A stretch of DNA of 64,000 nt. Source: Epiperipatus broadwayi (Eukaryota; Onychophora; Udeonychophora; Euonychophora; Peripatidae). The notes below the pieces were generated by a model that ran no database searches, was not told the DNA's origin, and worked only from the letters and a program-made list of their open reading frames with translations. The DNA lies in the NCBI GenBank assembly GCA_028023455.1, contig JAQFVV010006336.1:1626224-1690223 (forward strand), in the 5' to 3' direction. Of the stretch, positions 1 to 11,755 are shown one piece after another. Each line of letters begins with the position of its first letter. Within the stretch, counting starts at the first letter, position 1. The position numbers were made by a program, and so were the translations under genes.

Positions 1-1500
1 CAATTATATAAATAAAATTAATTCTTTCATAATAAATATTATTATACTGAATTAATAACTATATTACGATTGAAAATTATTATAGTTTTTAAATAGCTTT
101 TACATTATACTTTTATTCAAAAAATATTCTATTTTATTAGTGTTAATACAATCATATTTACTTATTTATGTGACTGTATAAATAAAAGGTCATGTTGGTA
201 TGATCATTTATCAAGAACTCAAACTAGTATTCTTGCATAATGACAAATAATGTAGATTTATAAATATTAGCCGTTATATTGAGTGGTTTAGATCACAATA
301 AAACCGCCCAAAATAATCAATGATAAATTAAATTTCTGAGAATTTTTGTCTATTATTGTATATCGAGAAAAATACAAAAATATATTTTTTTCAGAATAAT
401 TTAAAGTAAAATAAATAATATAACCCATACTTCTTAAAGTATAAATAAACTTTAAGGAATTATTTTCATTTAAAATAAGGTGATCAATAGACAAAGAGAT
501 GTTCAGCTAAAGTATTTACACTAATATTTTCACTACTCAGGGAATAATTCCAGGGATAAATGAATGAATAAAAATATCCATATAATATAGAACATCATCA
601 AAATTCTGGACTTTTTGGGTTAAGAATATATTCATGTTGAAAATTAAATTGTAAACATAAAATGTAATAAAAAATAATGAAATTGTTTGAGAGTTTATAA
701 AAAGTTTAAGTGCTAGAAGTAACAGAAACTTGGTTATATATAAACCTTGAATTCTAGATTACTCAATCACATAAAGCAACAAAAATTAAATTTGAAGAGT
801 ATTAATGACAAGTTAGGCATTTATGTTGCTGCCTATTTAAAATTTAAATTAATATTTAGTAACAACAACTTTGTTTTTCATTTTTATGACAGTAATATCT
901 GAAGTAATTAATAGGCAGTTTCATGAGATAGACATGAAGATAAAATACAGTTTTACTGGTAGAATTTTAAATTTAGAGTTGATTAAAAGCAAGAACAAAA
1001 ACTTTAACTTCTTATGTTCTAAATATTGAATATGCTATGATTGTGATATTTTTGAAAATTTACAGAATTAATTTAATATTTTAAATGCAATATATAAACT
1101 TTAATTTAGTATCTAATATTCAAAAAGCTCATATGCTATATCAATCAGGAATGGAAAAAAATATCAGAAATTCTTATTTTGGATTAACTATCATCCTGCA
1201 AATGTAAATAAATTTAAATAGATTGGTAACATTTTTTAATTAATAATGCAATCATGAGTGTGGGAGGCAATAGTCACTCTAGTGAGTCTCCATTTTAAAA
1301 ATTAAAGGATAGAGCATTTCAACATAATATTACTTCAATGATATTAGAGTCATGTTAGATTTATTGTGCTGAAATGACACATGAACTTCCTATTGCAGTA
1401 CTTTAAAGACACTGTAAATTTTTTATTTATGGATTCTCTCCAACATTCTGAAAATGTCATGGCAAGATTAAAATGTTAATAATTATGTTCTTCGTGTTTC
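1..1500. other. AT-rich non-coding stretch
   Basis: No reading frame of interest, no recognisable repeat and no RNA gene was seen here. Short frames in this stretch have the A/T-driven composition of chance frames. Confidence 0.6.
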
Positions 1501-1507
1501 TGTATAG

Positions 1508-1790
1508 GATGTTGAGCCTATTAACAAAGTATTTGATGATGAGTTTCAGCATGCATATGAAGATCACGTTTATTATAAAATATTATTAAAAACACAATTG
1601 CTCTCAGTGTAAGGATATTGATGAACATAGAGGACAATTAAAGATTAAAATTAGACAAGATATTGATGTTTTTCCAGAAAAATCAGTACCTTGCAAAAGA
1701 AGTTGAAAGACAGCATCAGAAGATAGGAAATAAAATGGCTTTGAGATCATCATGTGACATATGTAATATATTTGTGGCTTATAATTCATT
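1508..1790 (+). pseudogene. Possible decayed coding segment, unrecognised
   Basis: A pyrimidine-rich tract ending in TATAG at about 1507 is followed by an open frame beginning DVEPINKVFDDEF and running about 33 codons to a stop. A second frame continues (DEHRGQLKIKIRQDID) and a third ends with a short Cys-containing stretch (SSCDICN). The residue mix looks more protein-like than neighbouring AT-rich frames, as if one coding segment had taken two frameshifts. It could be an old exon, a processed pseudogene or a transposase remnant. I do not recognise the family, and chance remains possible. Confidence 0.28.
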
Positions 1791-2744
1791 ATAAAATGTG
1801 TTTTTTTTATGCAATTAAAATGCTATCCTGGTTTACAAGAAATTGCAACTGCTGTTATTAAAATTTTATATTGATACTTTAGGTTAATCAAATCGTTAAT
1901 GATTTTTGCAAATATTTTCCATTATTTTTATTATTATAAAATGCTATAAAAATATAAGTTAAAAAAACTGAATATGAAGATTTCCATTTTAAAAAGCCAA
2001 ATTTTTAAAATTATTCATTAATAAATAAGATAATGGATATTTGAAAAAAATACTTTTTTGTTTTGATAGCTAAGATAATATTAGTATGTAGAGAAAGCAA
2101 TTAAATTATTTTACTTAATAAAAGTCTAATTGATTAAAAAAAGAATTCTTGAAAGAAAAGCTCATATTGTTAAAAAATACCAAAAGTAAATGTATTTGAA
2201 AGTTGTTTTTTTTTTTTTTATAAAAAGCAAAAAAGCCTGTTTACACAGTTAATAATTAGCAGTATGTTCCAAATATGACACAATTAATTTATTTCTTTAT
2301 GGTTAGAATAAGACAATGAAGAAGGTTGACATCAGTTTTTTGGAGGAATTACATTTTAGGAAAGGGGTGGAACTCAGCACCTATAAAATTAATGCCATCT
2401 TTCTCACCAATGATGAAAACCATATATTATATTTCCCCAATAAGTACATTAATATTCTTTTGATCAATATTTTAGAATTTGATATTTAAATACCAATAAG
2501 ATACCCATATAGTAACCAATTTCATTTTTCATAATTGGTTTGCTTATGATTCTTTTTGCTTATAATATTTGGAATCTATCTGGGAAATCTTCTAATATGT
2601 AAAACATGTTCAAGCATGTCTATGATTTGTATCCTAGGACATAACATGATAACACAACACTATTGCTATTTTTACGGGTTTTTTTTGCTGTAAAATTCTA
2701 AAATAAGTATTCATGACAATAAATTTTCTTTGCTTTAATAATTA

Positions 2745-2943
2745 TTTCCAGTTTAAAAACTGGATTCCAAGAGATTGTAAAAGACCCAGAAAGAGACCAC
2801 ATGTGAGATGGATGGATGAAATAAGAAAATGTGCAGGGGTGTTGTGGAGAAGAGAAGCTAAAGATCAGAGAAGATGGATTAAACTTGGAGAGACCTTCAT
2901 CCTGCAGTGGATTGATAATGGTTGATGATGATGATGACGATGA
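2745..2943 (+). pseudogene. Non-LTR retrotransposon (LINE) 3' end fragment
   Basis: The frame ending at the TGA at 2923-2925 encodes a Lys/Arg/Trp-rich C-terminus (KRPRKRPHVRWMDEIRK, then DQRRWIKLGETF and a final QWIDNG). The RPxxRPxxRWxDxI pattern followed by A-x-D-x-x-x-W is typical of the extreme C-terminus of many invertebrate LINE endonuclease/reverse transcriptase polyproteins. The stop is followed at once by a short TGATGATGATGA run, as in LINE families with microsatellite 3' tails. Only the last roughly 55 codons survive, so this is a severely 5'-truncated copy. The clade cannot be fixed from this piece. Confidence 0.6.
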
Positions 2944-3716
2944 ATAATTATTTATAAATAAAATTTGTTTTTTACATATTATGAATACATTCTATATAAA
3001 AATAAATCTTTTATACATATTATAATATCCATTCAAATAATATTTCATACAAAACATTTCTTTAATATTTTACCTCACCATCTTCAATCATTTGTAAATA
3101 AAGAGATCCTACTCATTGTTTTATGATTATATTTTCTGAAAGTTTCTGTTTTCTTTTCTATTTTTTATAACCCATAATACTAAATTCTCCATTTTTTTTT
3201 TCTTCTACCTCTTATTTAAAAGATGCTGCTACACAATGTACTCACTGATCATGGGAATATAATTCCATCCCACCAGTAGTAATGTCTGCACCATTACGAT
3301 CATCTTATTTATATTTACTATATAACAACTATAAGTTGTTACATGGAACAAATCTTAATCCTGCTTGTGATATAAAAAATATAATTCATATTTCTTCTTA
3401 GTCCATTCACTATAAAACTTCTGCCTTTTAAAATTATTTCAATAAATGATCTTTTTCCCCTTAGTTTTCTACATTAATCACCTTAAATTGTTTATCCATA
3501 TTTTTAAATCCCTTCATGTTTTTTTTCTAATTATTCAAGTTTTTGCACTATATGAAGCAGTAATATACAAATAAATCACTCATTGAGCATATTTCATACA
3601 TATCATTTCAAAGATCACAAACTAAGTATAATTATGTAGTAGAAATGCTATTTTATTTAAGTTGTATCCATTTTCATTCCAAATTTTTAATAAATTACTG
3701 CAATGTTATTTATTTT

Positions 3717-3818
3717 CTTGTCCAACATATTCATTCTATCTGCAAAAACTGCCATATCATTAGCATATCTGATATAGTGAAGTAAACATGTCTCAAAGTC
3801 AATTCCATTCTCATCTAA
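3717..3818 (-). pseudogene. Reverse transcriptase fragment (motif C region) of a LINE
   Basis: Read on the minus strand from 3818 to 3717 there is an uninterrupted stretch starting LDENGIDFETC and continuing with IRYANDMAVFADRM. IRYAND-MAVFAD matches the non-LTR RT motif C consensus (RYADDxxxLA), with the first Asp of the catalytic pair replaced by Asn, so the copy is dead. Flanking sequence at about 3060-4300 may hold more of the same element, but stops and frameshifts prevent a confident translation. A relation to the LINE 3' fragment at 2.75-2.94 kb is possible, but the strand is opposite. Confidence 0.5.
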
Positions 3819-5141
3819 TTATGTAACATTTAAATCTTAAATATATTTTAAATTCATATAAGTATTTTGTAAAAACTATTTCTTATTCAAATCTTTCTCT
3901 TTAATACATTCATTAAACTAACTTATATTCAAATGATTTTTTAAGCTTAATAAACATTATTAATACATATTTATTTATCTACACACAAATTTCAATCATA
4001 GTTTCTATTATTCCAATTGTATCTCTTGCCTTTTTCTTTCATAAATCCAAGACCCACAGTCTGCAAAATATTATCTCATGCCAGAAATTTAAAGTCATTC
4101 ATTAATGATAAATAAAACCTGGTGTTTTATTTATTATTATTAAGCTTATTTAAAATATCCATTTAGATATTAATTTGTTTAACGCTGTATTTCAGTAATA
4201 AACATTTGGTTTAGTTATCTCTCTTTCTCTACATTTTTTGCATGTTGGATAAACCTTTGATAGTTTATTCAAGATATCCTTAAGTAATATAATTTTCTTC
4301 TTCTTCCTTTTTTTATGTATTGAAGAAAGTTGGAAATGGTCTCATATGCAAGATATCATTACTGCTAAAAATTCTTAAAATATATCAACAATACAAAGCT
4401 TCCAAACTTTTAAGAACTGGATAATACATATTAGTATGTGTACATATTCACATTATAAAACTTAATCAATTACCATTATTAATAAATTGTAATAATTAAT
4501 TAATTGCAAAATGTAAAAGTTTGTATTGAATAATGAAAGATGGAATTGTAAACTATCCCTCTGTAATAACACTTGCAAGCATGATTTTATGATAAAATAG
4601 AAAATATATTATTTTAATAAAAATTATTGCCTCAAGGCAAAAGTTATAATAATTTATTCATTTCATGTCTAGGTGTGGCACAATGCTATTTTTTTCAATA
4701 TCTACATATGTAAGATGCAACATTGGGAGATGCTGTCATGCATCTCTATAATACAGTTATATACCTTTACTTGAGATTGCTGTGTGCATATGCTTATTTA
4801 GTATGTATTTCAGTCATTATCATCATAATTTTCAAAGATTATTGATCTATTGCAGGATGAAGGTATCTTTGCATTTAATCCGATTTTTAGCTTTACTTCT
4901 TCATGTCATATTAATTGTTTTATTATAATTGACTTTTGTCTGGTATATTTCTAACAATCTCTCTCCAGATACCAATAAGAAGAACACAATGGAAGCTTAG
5001 ATGAATACAAGAAGCCAGATGTTTCTCTTAAACCACTTGTATAAGTAGAAGTGTTTTAAGTACCAACCTTATCTCATTTGGGTGGAAATGGTAGGCTTTT
5101 ATTCCTTTTCAAGATTACATATCAGGTGTGCTTAAGGTATA
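3819..5141. other. AT-rich stretch with a possible LINE tail
   Basis: Mostly featureless. At about 4815-4870 (minus sense) a CATTATCATCATAA-type run lies next to CTGCAATAGATCAATAAT, which recalls the tail following the LINE fragment at 2.9 kb (CTGCAGTGGATTGATAAT and TGATGA). It may be a reverse-oriented tail of the same family. No protein remnant was convincing. Confidence 0.3.
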
Positions 5142-5661
5142 CATTGATTACTCTGTTTAGCACAGGTGGCAATACTGTATGGAGAGTTTTGCTCTGTTTA
5201 TCAACAATTAATGTGCTAGTATAGGAAATGTGATCATGTGATGCTTAATGGTTTAACACCAATCCTGCCTAATAGGATAGTGGTGGCTATGGTTGTAAAA
5301 GAGCCAAAGACACCAAAATGTATGGGTGTTGAACTGAGTTCAGACCCATATGACTATATAAGCTATTGAGCTTAGATTGAAAATATTTTTTTGTGTTTTC
5401 AATTTCATTCTCATAGTTTTGTAATTAAGTAGAGATAAAAGGTGGTTGCTAGAGGGTTGCATTAGATCCTAAGATCTAGATGAAGTGCTCTCAGATCCAA
5501 AGCTCCTCACTGATGAAGGCCATAAGCCAGAAACTAGTCTGGGGATATTGGATGAGTAGGAATTGGATAGGGATTTTATAGACAAGACTTCTGGCATCCA
5601 TTGATTACTCTGTTTAGCACAGGTGGCAATACTGTATGGAGAGTTTTGCTCTGTTTATCAA
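5142..5661 (+). mobile_element. Hammerhead-bearing repeat, copy A (best copy, 63-bp terminal direct repeats)
   Basis: A non-coding element of 520 bp. Its first 63 bases (5142-5204) are identical to its last 63 (5599-5661), giving a unit period of 457 bp. Between them lie a GATCATGTGATG block (about 5231-5242), a B-box-like GAGTTCAGACCC (about 5337-5348), a GCATTAGATCCTAAGATCTAG block and the hammerhead at 5495-5553. The same unit recurs in at least eight other places in this window. It has no ORF, so it must be mobilised by other machinery. Identical short terminal repeats with a ribozyme in the unit resemble retrozymes and PLE pseudo-LTR structures (inference). A tRNA-derived SINE that captured a ribozyme is an alternative. 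Confidence 0.72.
5495..5553 (+). ncRNA. Type I hammerhead ribozyme, intact candidate (copy A)
   Basis: All core elements are present in order. Stem I outer helix: ATCCAA (5495-5500) with TTGGAT (5548-5553). Internal loop: AGC (5501-5503) opposite TA (5546-5547). Stem I inner helix: TCCTCA (5504-5509) with TGGGGA (5540-5545), including one U.G pair. Core: CTGATGA (5510-5516). Stem II: AGGC/GCCA (5517-5520 and 5526-5529), three G-C pairs plus an A.A mismatch at the core-proximal position, with a CATAA loop. Then GAA (5530-5532) and stem III A-U, C-G with a 2-nt TA loop (5533-5538). The cleavage triplet is GTC with predicted scission after C5539. Very short stem III is known from animal satellite and PLE hammerheads, which often act as dimers. 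The A.A at 10.1/11.1 is unusual and may lower activity. Confidence 0.72.
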
Positions 5662-8600
5662 ACTTTCATTAAGTTAAACTATCTTTGCGAATAATATTTA
5701 TTAAAATTAAATAAGCACATTATTTATAGTATTTCTGTCATAAATAAATATTATTGTATTTTACTTTATTGTTTTGTCAAAGTACTTTAAGCTTATGATT
5801 AAAATAAATTATAATAATTTAAATCCAAAAGTCTAATTAATAAAACCTTAATGTTAGAGAAGTTCAGATTATTCTAATACATTTTAGTAAATTCTGTTTG
5901 GTGCATAAATAAATCATAATATTAGTTATTTGTCTGAAGGTTTGTAATGGTGGTATATTATAAGATGTAATATGTTGGACTATTTCCATCATTTATGAGT
6001 GAATGTTGAATGTATAGAAAATGTTAAACTTTATTTAAACTTTCCAAATACAAATAACTTCTTAGTAATAACACACAAATAGACAATACAGGTTAGTAAT
6101 TACACATTGTTTTGAGTAGTATTATTCTGCACTCTTCTTCAGGTGTTTCTGACCTATATGCACAGTGACATTATTCACTTAGAAGTTGAACTTGCACTTT
6201 AGATTCTTGAATATTGAATTTAAGGCAAACACACTACCAACTGAGATACTCTGTCAATGGTAACACATAGTAGAAATTTGATATATTTATATATGAGGAT
6301 AAAAAATAAAATAAAATATTGGTCAACCTCTAAATTTGTTCATTAATATAATTTAAAAGAATTTAAAGAAGTTAATAAAATAATTATGTAATATTTTTTA
6401 TTTTTTTTATTTTAACAATATAATTTCTTAATTAGTTTGTATCTTAGGTAATTATTAACATTCCTAGACTATCACATGTTTGACTGATTGTTTAATAAAT
6501 ATTTAAATAGTTACTATTTTTAGATTCAGATCATAGATACTAATTAACTGTTAGTTTGAAGTTTGAAAAATTAAGAGAAAAAATTGTTTCCTGTCAATCA
6601 AAATGATTGACATTATCAAGTTATAAAAGGTGCATGCACATTGATTTTTTTTTCTACCATCTTCATGATAATTATCAACAGGTGCAAGGTTTCTCATCCC
6701 AAGTTAATCAAAAATCTAAATCAGTGATATTGAAAGAAGAATTTGGAAAGCAAAATGTTAAGTAATTATTTATAGATTAATAAATCATTATTCTACAAAA
6801 CTAATGCATCACAGGTACCAAATATAATTTATTCTATTTCACTTAATAACTATTACTTATTTATTTCTTATGCTTTTCCCAAACCATTTAAAATATATTA
6901 TTTAGAGTAAATTCACTGGAAGTTTATCTTATATTAACTGTAACAGTTTTAACATTATTTTATAATGCATTAACCTTTTTGGTGTATAAATTCCAGTTGG
7001 ACGAGTGAGTAAAAACTCTAAACTTTTCATTGGTCAATTACAAAATCAGCAGTAAAAATATATTCATCTTTTAATATTATATTTGTTTTAGTTTCATTTG
7101 TAAAAAGTATATTAATAATTTGTCAGATTATGAAAGTGAACAAAAAAATTTTCAAAAATAAATTTATATTTATAATTATAAAAATATTCAATAGTGGAAC
7201 ATCTAAAAACAAATTTATAACAAATTAGGAAGTGTTGCAGATATCATTGATTTCTTTCTCAATTTATGTTAGTATAAAAATAAAGAATTTTTTACTAAAA
7301 CCTTACTATTTTTTATTAAAATCTTACTATTTTTCTAAAATAATTATATGTTTAGCATATTTTATAAAAATATGTTATATGTAAAAAAATATTAAAAAAA
7401 CACTCTAAAACATTTATTTTGTTTTCAAAATCAAAACAAAAAAGTTGGAGTGGTGAAATTTATTGACAGGCACTCTTCTTTTGTTCATGATGAGAACCAC
7501 CCAATCAGAATCTAGGAAGGCCTGTTTTATTTTTTGTTGTAGCTTTGAATGCCTATATTATTGATTTTTTACTTGTAAAATAATTCAAAGAGGGCAGCCT
7601 AAATATGCTATTGTAACATAATTCCCCCCATTTAGAGTGAGTTAAAGCCATGTACAAATTTATTTGAAACAATCCCTAAATGGGTTAAGATAATAACAAT
7701 TGTCAGAAACTTTGAAAATGTTTTGCTATCTATTTAAATTTGTTTTGGATAAATTTACTTAAATGAACTAATGATTCAGGAGAAAGGAACATTTGTTTTG
7801 AAGAACTAATGATATTTTATTATCATCAATAATTAATTAGTCATTTATCATCTTCATTAAAAACACTTCATTTAATTAATTTAGACTTTCAAGAAATTAA
7901 TTCAAATGAAAATTATTTAAAAGTTTCTGCCTTATGAATACTAATTTTGACAAAGATTACTATTATAGAATTTATGCATTCTATTAAATGATGAATTAGT
8001 AGTATATGCTTGCTTTTTTCTTTGAAAACTGCTATATTTAAATACTTATTTCAAACTTGCTTAAATTTGGAAAAGAAAGTTTATGTCCAAACCACTATAT
8101 TGAATATCTTGCATGGAAAACTTGGTGAAATTGAAAAAGAATATGTGATTAATTTCTATATTTAAATAATTACCTGCCTTAGATAAAATGAAAAACCAAA
8201 GTAATGCTGTGAAAAGTGTTGAAAACTGTCCCATCAATTATATGTTGATGATTCATGAATTAATGGTAATTCATTTATTAACATTATCTTTGTGTGTGCA
8301 TTTACAATTTTTTATATATAAAAACTGTTATTGCATATGCACCTTTTCAAATTATGTTGCCAGCATTTGGAGAAACAGACTTTCTTGTTAAATTTATTTG
8401 ATATCAAATCATAAGCACTGCAAGATTAAGAACTTCAATATGTTATTTTAAAAAAAGGTTTTGGTAAAATTTTATGCTTTAGATTTAAGTTATGCATTTA
8501 TAACATTATTATTATATACTACTTTTTTAATATTTTACATGTTATGGTTTAGAATGCCTAATAGAGGTTTACTTATTATTCATGATTCTATATACTCTAT

Positions 8601-8900
8601 AATGATTTGGTATATTAAGTTATTTTAAAGAGTATTATTTTCTTCTTTATTGTGAGAAGTACATTTTATAATGATGCTTATATGTTTATGAAAAATGATG
8701 TATATTTCTTGTCTTTTTAATTGCTTATGGCAACATTTATTGAGTTATATTTGACAACTATATTATTAATTTACTGATTTTATGCATCAATTTGGCATTA
8801 TGTTTATTGAGAGTTTAAAATTAATTCCTTTCTTGTCTATTTGATATATGTTATCTGATCATTAAACATTTCCAAAATGTGCAAATTTAGTTCTACCTTG
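5662..8900. other. AT-rich non-coding stretch
   Basis: Long A/T-rich sequence with poly-T and poly-A runs. No coding remnant, RNA gene or repeat that I can name. Confidence 0.5.
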
Positions 8901-9059
8901 ATGATTTGGAGATTTAGCTTGGCTCTTTTATTGTTGGTATTGGAATAATTTGGATATTTTATAAGGAGATAGAGCGTCACTCTCTCTGGTATTATCAATA
9001 TTTTCCTTGATAATATTTTCCTCATGTTTTATGGTTGTATTTGTGGTGGTTTATCATCA

Positions 9060-9310
9060 ATTTATTATATATGTTTAGAGACAAGGGTTCTAACATATTT
9101 TCCTGCCATCATCAAGTAGATGCATATTTTGGTTTATGCCACCACTAGATTCATTGCTATATTTAACTTTTCCTCTTGGAAGTAGCTTTTTTTATATTTT
9201 GAGGTGTATCATCCTTTCTTCATGAGCACTTTTAATTCCCTAAGTGTTGGTTGAGAGTTTTGATGTATAAATCTATTTTTCAGTGCTTTTTTCAGCACTA
9301 CATGAGATAA
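9060..9310 (+). repeat. Old dispersed repeat, member 1
   Basis: This segment shares an ordered series of short matches with 34730-35150. Examples are TTCTAACATATTT versus TTCTAGCATATTT, TTTATGCCACCACTAG versus TTTATGCCATAATTAGG, and a GATGTATAAATCTATTTTTC block versus GATGTGTAGGTCTGTTTTCC. The two look like ancient copies of one interspersed repeat of unknown class. No ORF is kept. Confidence 0.42.
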
Positions 9311-11280
9311 AAACAACAATGACTTATTCAAAATTATAAATTTACATTCTTTAGCCTAAATAAAAAACATGCATCATCATCATTATCATCCAGAAGCAAG
9401 TCATCACTGGATTGGTTAGATCTAATTACCATTCAGGTTTACTCATTATTAGGACATTAGTATAGAGAGTATGAGTTTTTATGTGTAACCTCTGACAACA
9501 ATTTAAAGATTTAATACAACTTTAGCAATTAAAAGGCCATATAATTGCTAAGTAATACATAAATTAGAGAAATCTCTAGATAGATTATAAAATTATAAAA
9601 TTGTTTTAGGACATATATTTCATGCAAGAAGGTATAAAGCTTGTACTGTAAATTTGTTTATAATTTAATAAAGTTCTATCCCTTTACAAATACAAAATAT
9701 TTTAATGATAATAGTGATAATAACTATGTAACATTAAGGATGAAATTTTTTTGTAATAATCTTACTTAAAAGCTGTACTTGTTTACCTAAGGCTATCATA
9801 GGTGTGGATATTTAATTTATCCATTTGATTTATTAATTTTAAATAAGTTTAAGTTGTAAAAATATTCTCCTGCAAGAAATTGCAAAGGAGTATTGTAACA
9901 GTGTTTGAAAATTTTATAACAGATTTCAGATGATATTCATGTTTATAAAATTTGTTTATTGTAAAATAAATGTTATTTTGTTATTAAGTCTTGTGTAGTG
10001 TCTCTATAATGTCTTGGCATTTACCAATCAATACCCAGAAATCTAAACATTGCGTAATTGATAATGCAAATACTTTCATGCTATTTCTTCAAAGTAGAGT
10101 CACATAAATGGAAATATTAAACTATTTAATGATAATGCTTTTGCAAATATGAAGGATACAATTGAAATAAAATATTATTTCTTTTATTCTGTAGATCACT
10201 GTAATTTAAAACTGCAATTTATTTAAATAAGATTGCTTTTATAGTCAATCATTGTCTATTTTCATTTAATAAAATTTATTATGTTCTTGATGAATATTTT
10301 GTGTCCATAAAATCCTTTTTTTAATCTTGGTATTCAAATGCTATCCTAAAAAATGATTGCATTATTCCAAATTTACAGTTTTATGCATTTTTGTTTTTAT
10401 TAAAATCTTTTATGAAAATTTTTATTATTGATATTATTATGTAGTAGGTATACATTAATTTATAGATTACATAAATGTCTTCTCATATCTATCATTAGGA
10501 TATCATTCATTTCATTAACAATATGTCCATAAAGCAAAATATTGAGAAAATTTAGCATTAACATATATTACAAGAACCTTAAGATCATAATACCACAGTT
10601 CTATAAAATTAGAACTTATATTTATTGTTAAAGAAAAAACAAAGTGGCATAAATAAATTAATAAGATTTATAAAAATATTATTATTTTACTAAAATGTGG
10701 ATCTGATCATGGCAATAAGGTGCTGAAAAAGAAGTTGGAGATCTAAGATTATATTGGAGAGGGATAATGAAAGAACTTGTATAATAAGTAAAGAAATTAT
10801 TGTATCTTGTTATTTTGTGATGTGTGCTACAAATATTGGGAGCTTTGAAAGTTTTGCAAGAATGCATTGAGGTTTCTCCTCTTAAAATTTTGTTCAGTTA
10901 TACTTTATAATGTTTAATGATTATTATCAATATTATTATTGTAGCTCTTTTTATTTTTAGCATAAATTGCAGTATCAAATAACCCTGAACTTCACCTGAT
11001 TCCTTGATTCATCACAATTTATAATTTACATGACCTCTACTTAATCCAGTTTTCCCAGGTACACTATGAATTGCAGTTATTCCTGAAGAACTTTTACCAA
11101 TTCAGATTCACTGCAAAAGATTATATGTATTTACTGAGCATGTATAGAAATTTACACACAAATGTTGAAGCTTATTAATAGACTGTAGAGATTTCTAATA
11201 AAATTTCTATTTATTTTCTATTCTAAATTCTTTTCTTATTTTGTTATTTATATTAATATACAAAATTAACAAAGCGTATG
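9311..11280. other. AT-rich non-coding stretch
   Basis: Nothing recognisable apart from a short ATCATCATCATTATCATC run near 9370, which could be the tail of a truncated LINE on the minus strand. Upstream coding matter is absent. Confidence 0.45.
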
Positions 11281-11326
11281 CCACACTTGAATGAGAAGCT
11301 ATAACGATACACAGAAATTATTACAC

Positions 11327-11365
11327 GCTAAGCGCTTTCGAGGTCTTTTGCCTCATATTCATAGC
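11327..11365 (-). other. PLE terminal stem-loop shared with the 46.7 kb copy
   Basis: On the minus strand the motif reads GCTATGAATATGAGGC, then AAAAGA, then CCTCGAAAGCGCTTAGC. GAGG pairs with CCTC just before GAAA, the geometry of hammerhead stem II. However, the CTGATGA box expected before the stem is replaced by TGAATAT, so a canonical ribozyme cannot be claimed. It lies about 110 bases beyond the endonuclease stop. The matching motif after the second PLE shows this is a conserved terminal part of the element. Confidence 0.5.
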
Positions 11366-11437
11366 GGTACTGTGAGCTTCAGAATGAAAAAATAGGGCAA
11401 GGGAAACAAAACACAATGCAAAGCATATGCAAATGAA

Positions 11438-11755
11438 CTAGATAGTCCAACGTTTGGAGATGTCAAAGCAGGTATCTCGTCTATTGATGGAGTTATTATT
11501 GCCATTAATAAAATATGCTTCTCTGATTTTCCGCATGATGTCATTTTTCTCAATACTGACTATTTTAGGGCTGGAAGGTTCAAACAAATGTCCTGTCTTC
11601 TTGGAATGCTCTAAAAATGTTGATGAATTATCATTGTTTTTCATAGCTCTATTATATGTATATCTGTGTTGTGCTGTCCTGTTGATTATGCCTGCCTTGG
11701 TTTCTCCAAAATAAATGGCCCAGCAACCAGGTTGTGGGCAAGCTATGCTGTAAAC
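11438..11755 (-). pseudogene. PLE GIY-YIG endonuclease domain
   Basis: On the minus strand VYSIACPQPGCWAIYFGETK is the GIY-YIG core, with the second motif altered from YIG to YFG. It is followed by a TAQHR stretch, a FLEHSKKTGHLF helix and KIREAYFI, the expected position of the conserved Glu-containing segment. The last part (about 11438-11644) is a 68-codon open frame ending KRWTI then stop. The domain nicks DNA at the insertion site in active PLEs. The Cys pair between the two motifs (AC...GC) is typical of PLE versions. The C-terminus closely parallels the fragment at 46.38-46.57 kb. Confidence 0.78.

Noticed and set aside
288-494. 68-codon minus-strand frame and similar short frames in AT-rich stretches (8188-8391, 8837-9025, 17212-17457, 23122-23334, 46836-47090, 60302-60490)
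   Set aside because: Length is as expected by chance and composition follows the local A/T bias; no motifs.
11327-11365. Calling the PLE terminal stem-loop a working hammerhead
   Set aside because: Stem II and GAAA fit, but no CTGATGA box and no clear cleavage triplet with stem I could be placed.
11454-11714. 86-codon and 102-codon plus-strand frames over the PLE (also 13028-13336)
   Set aside because: They are antisense shadows of the PLE endonuclease and N-terminal frames.
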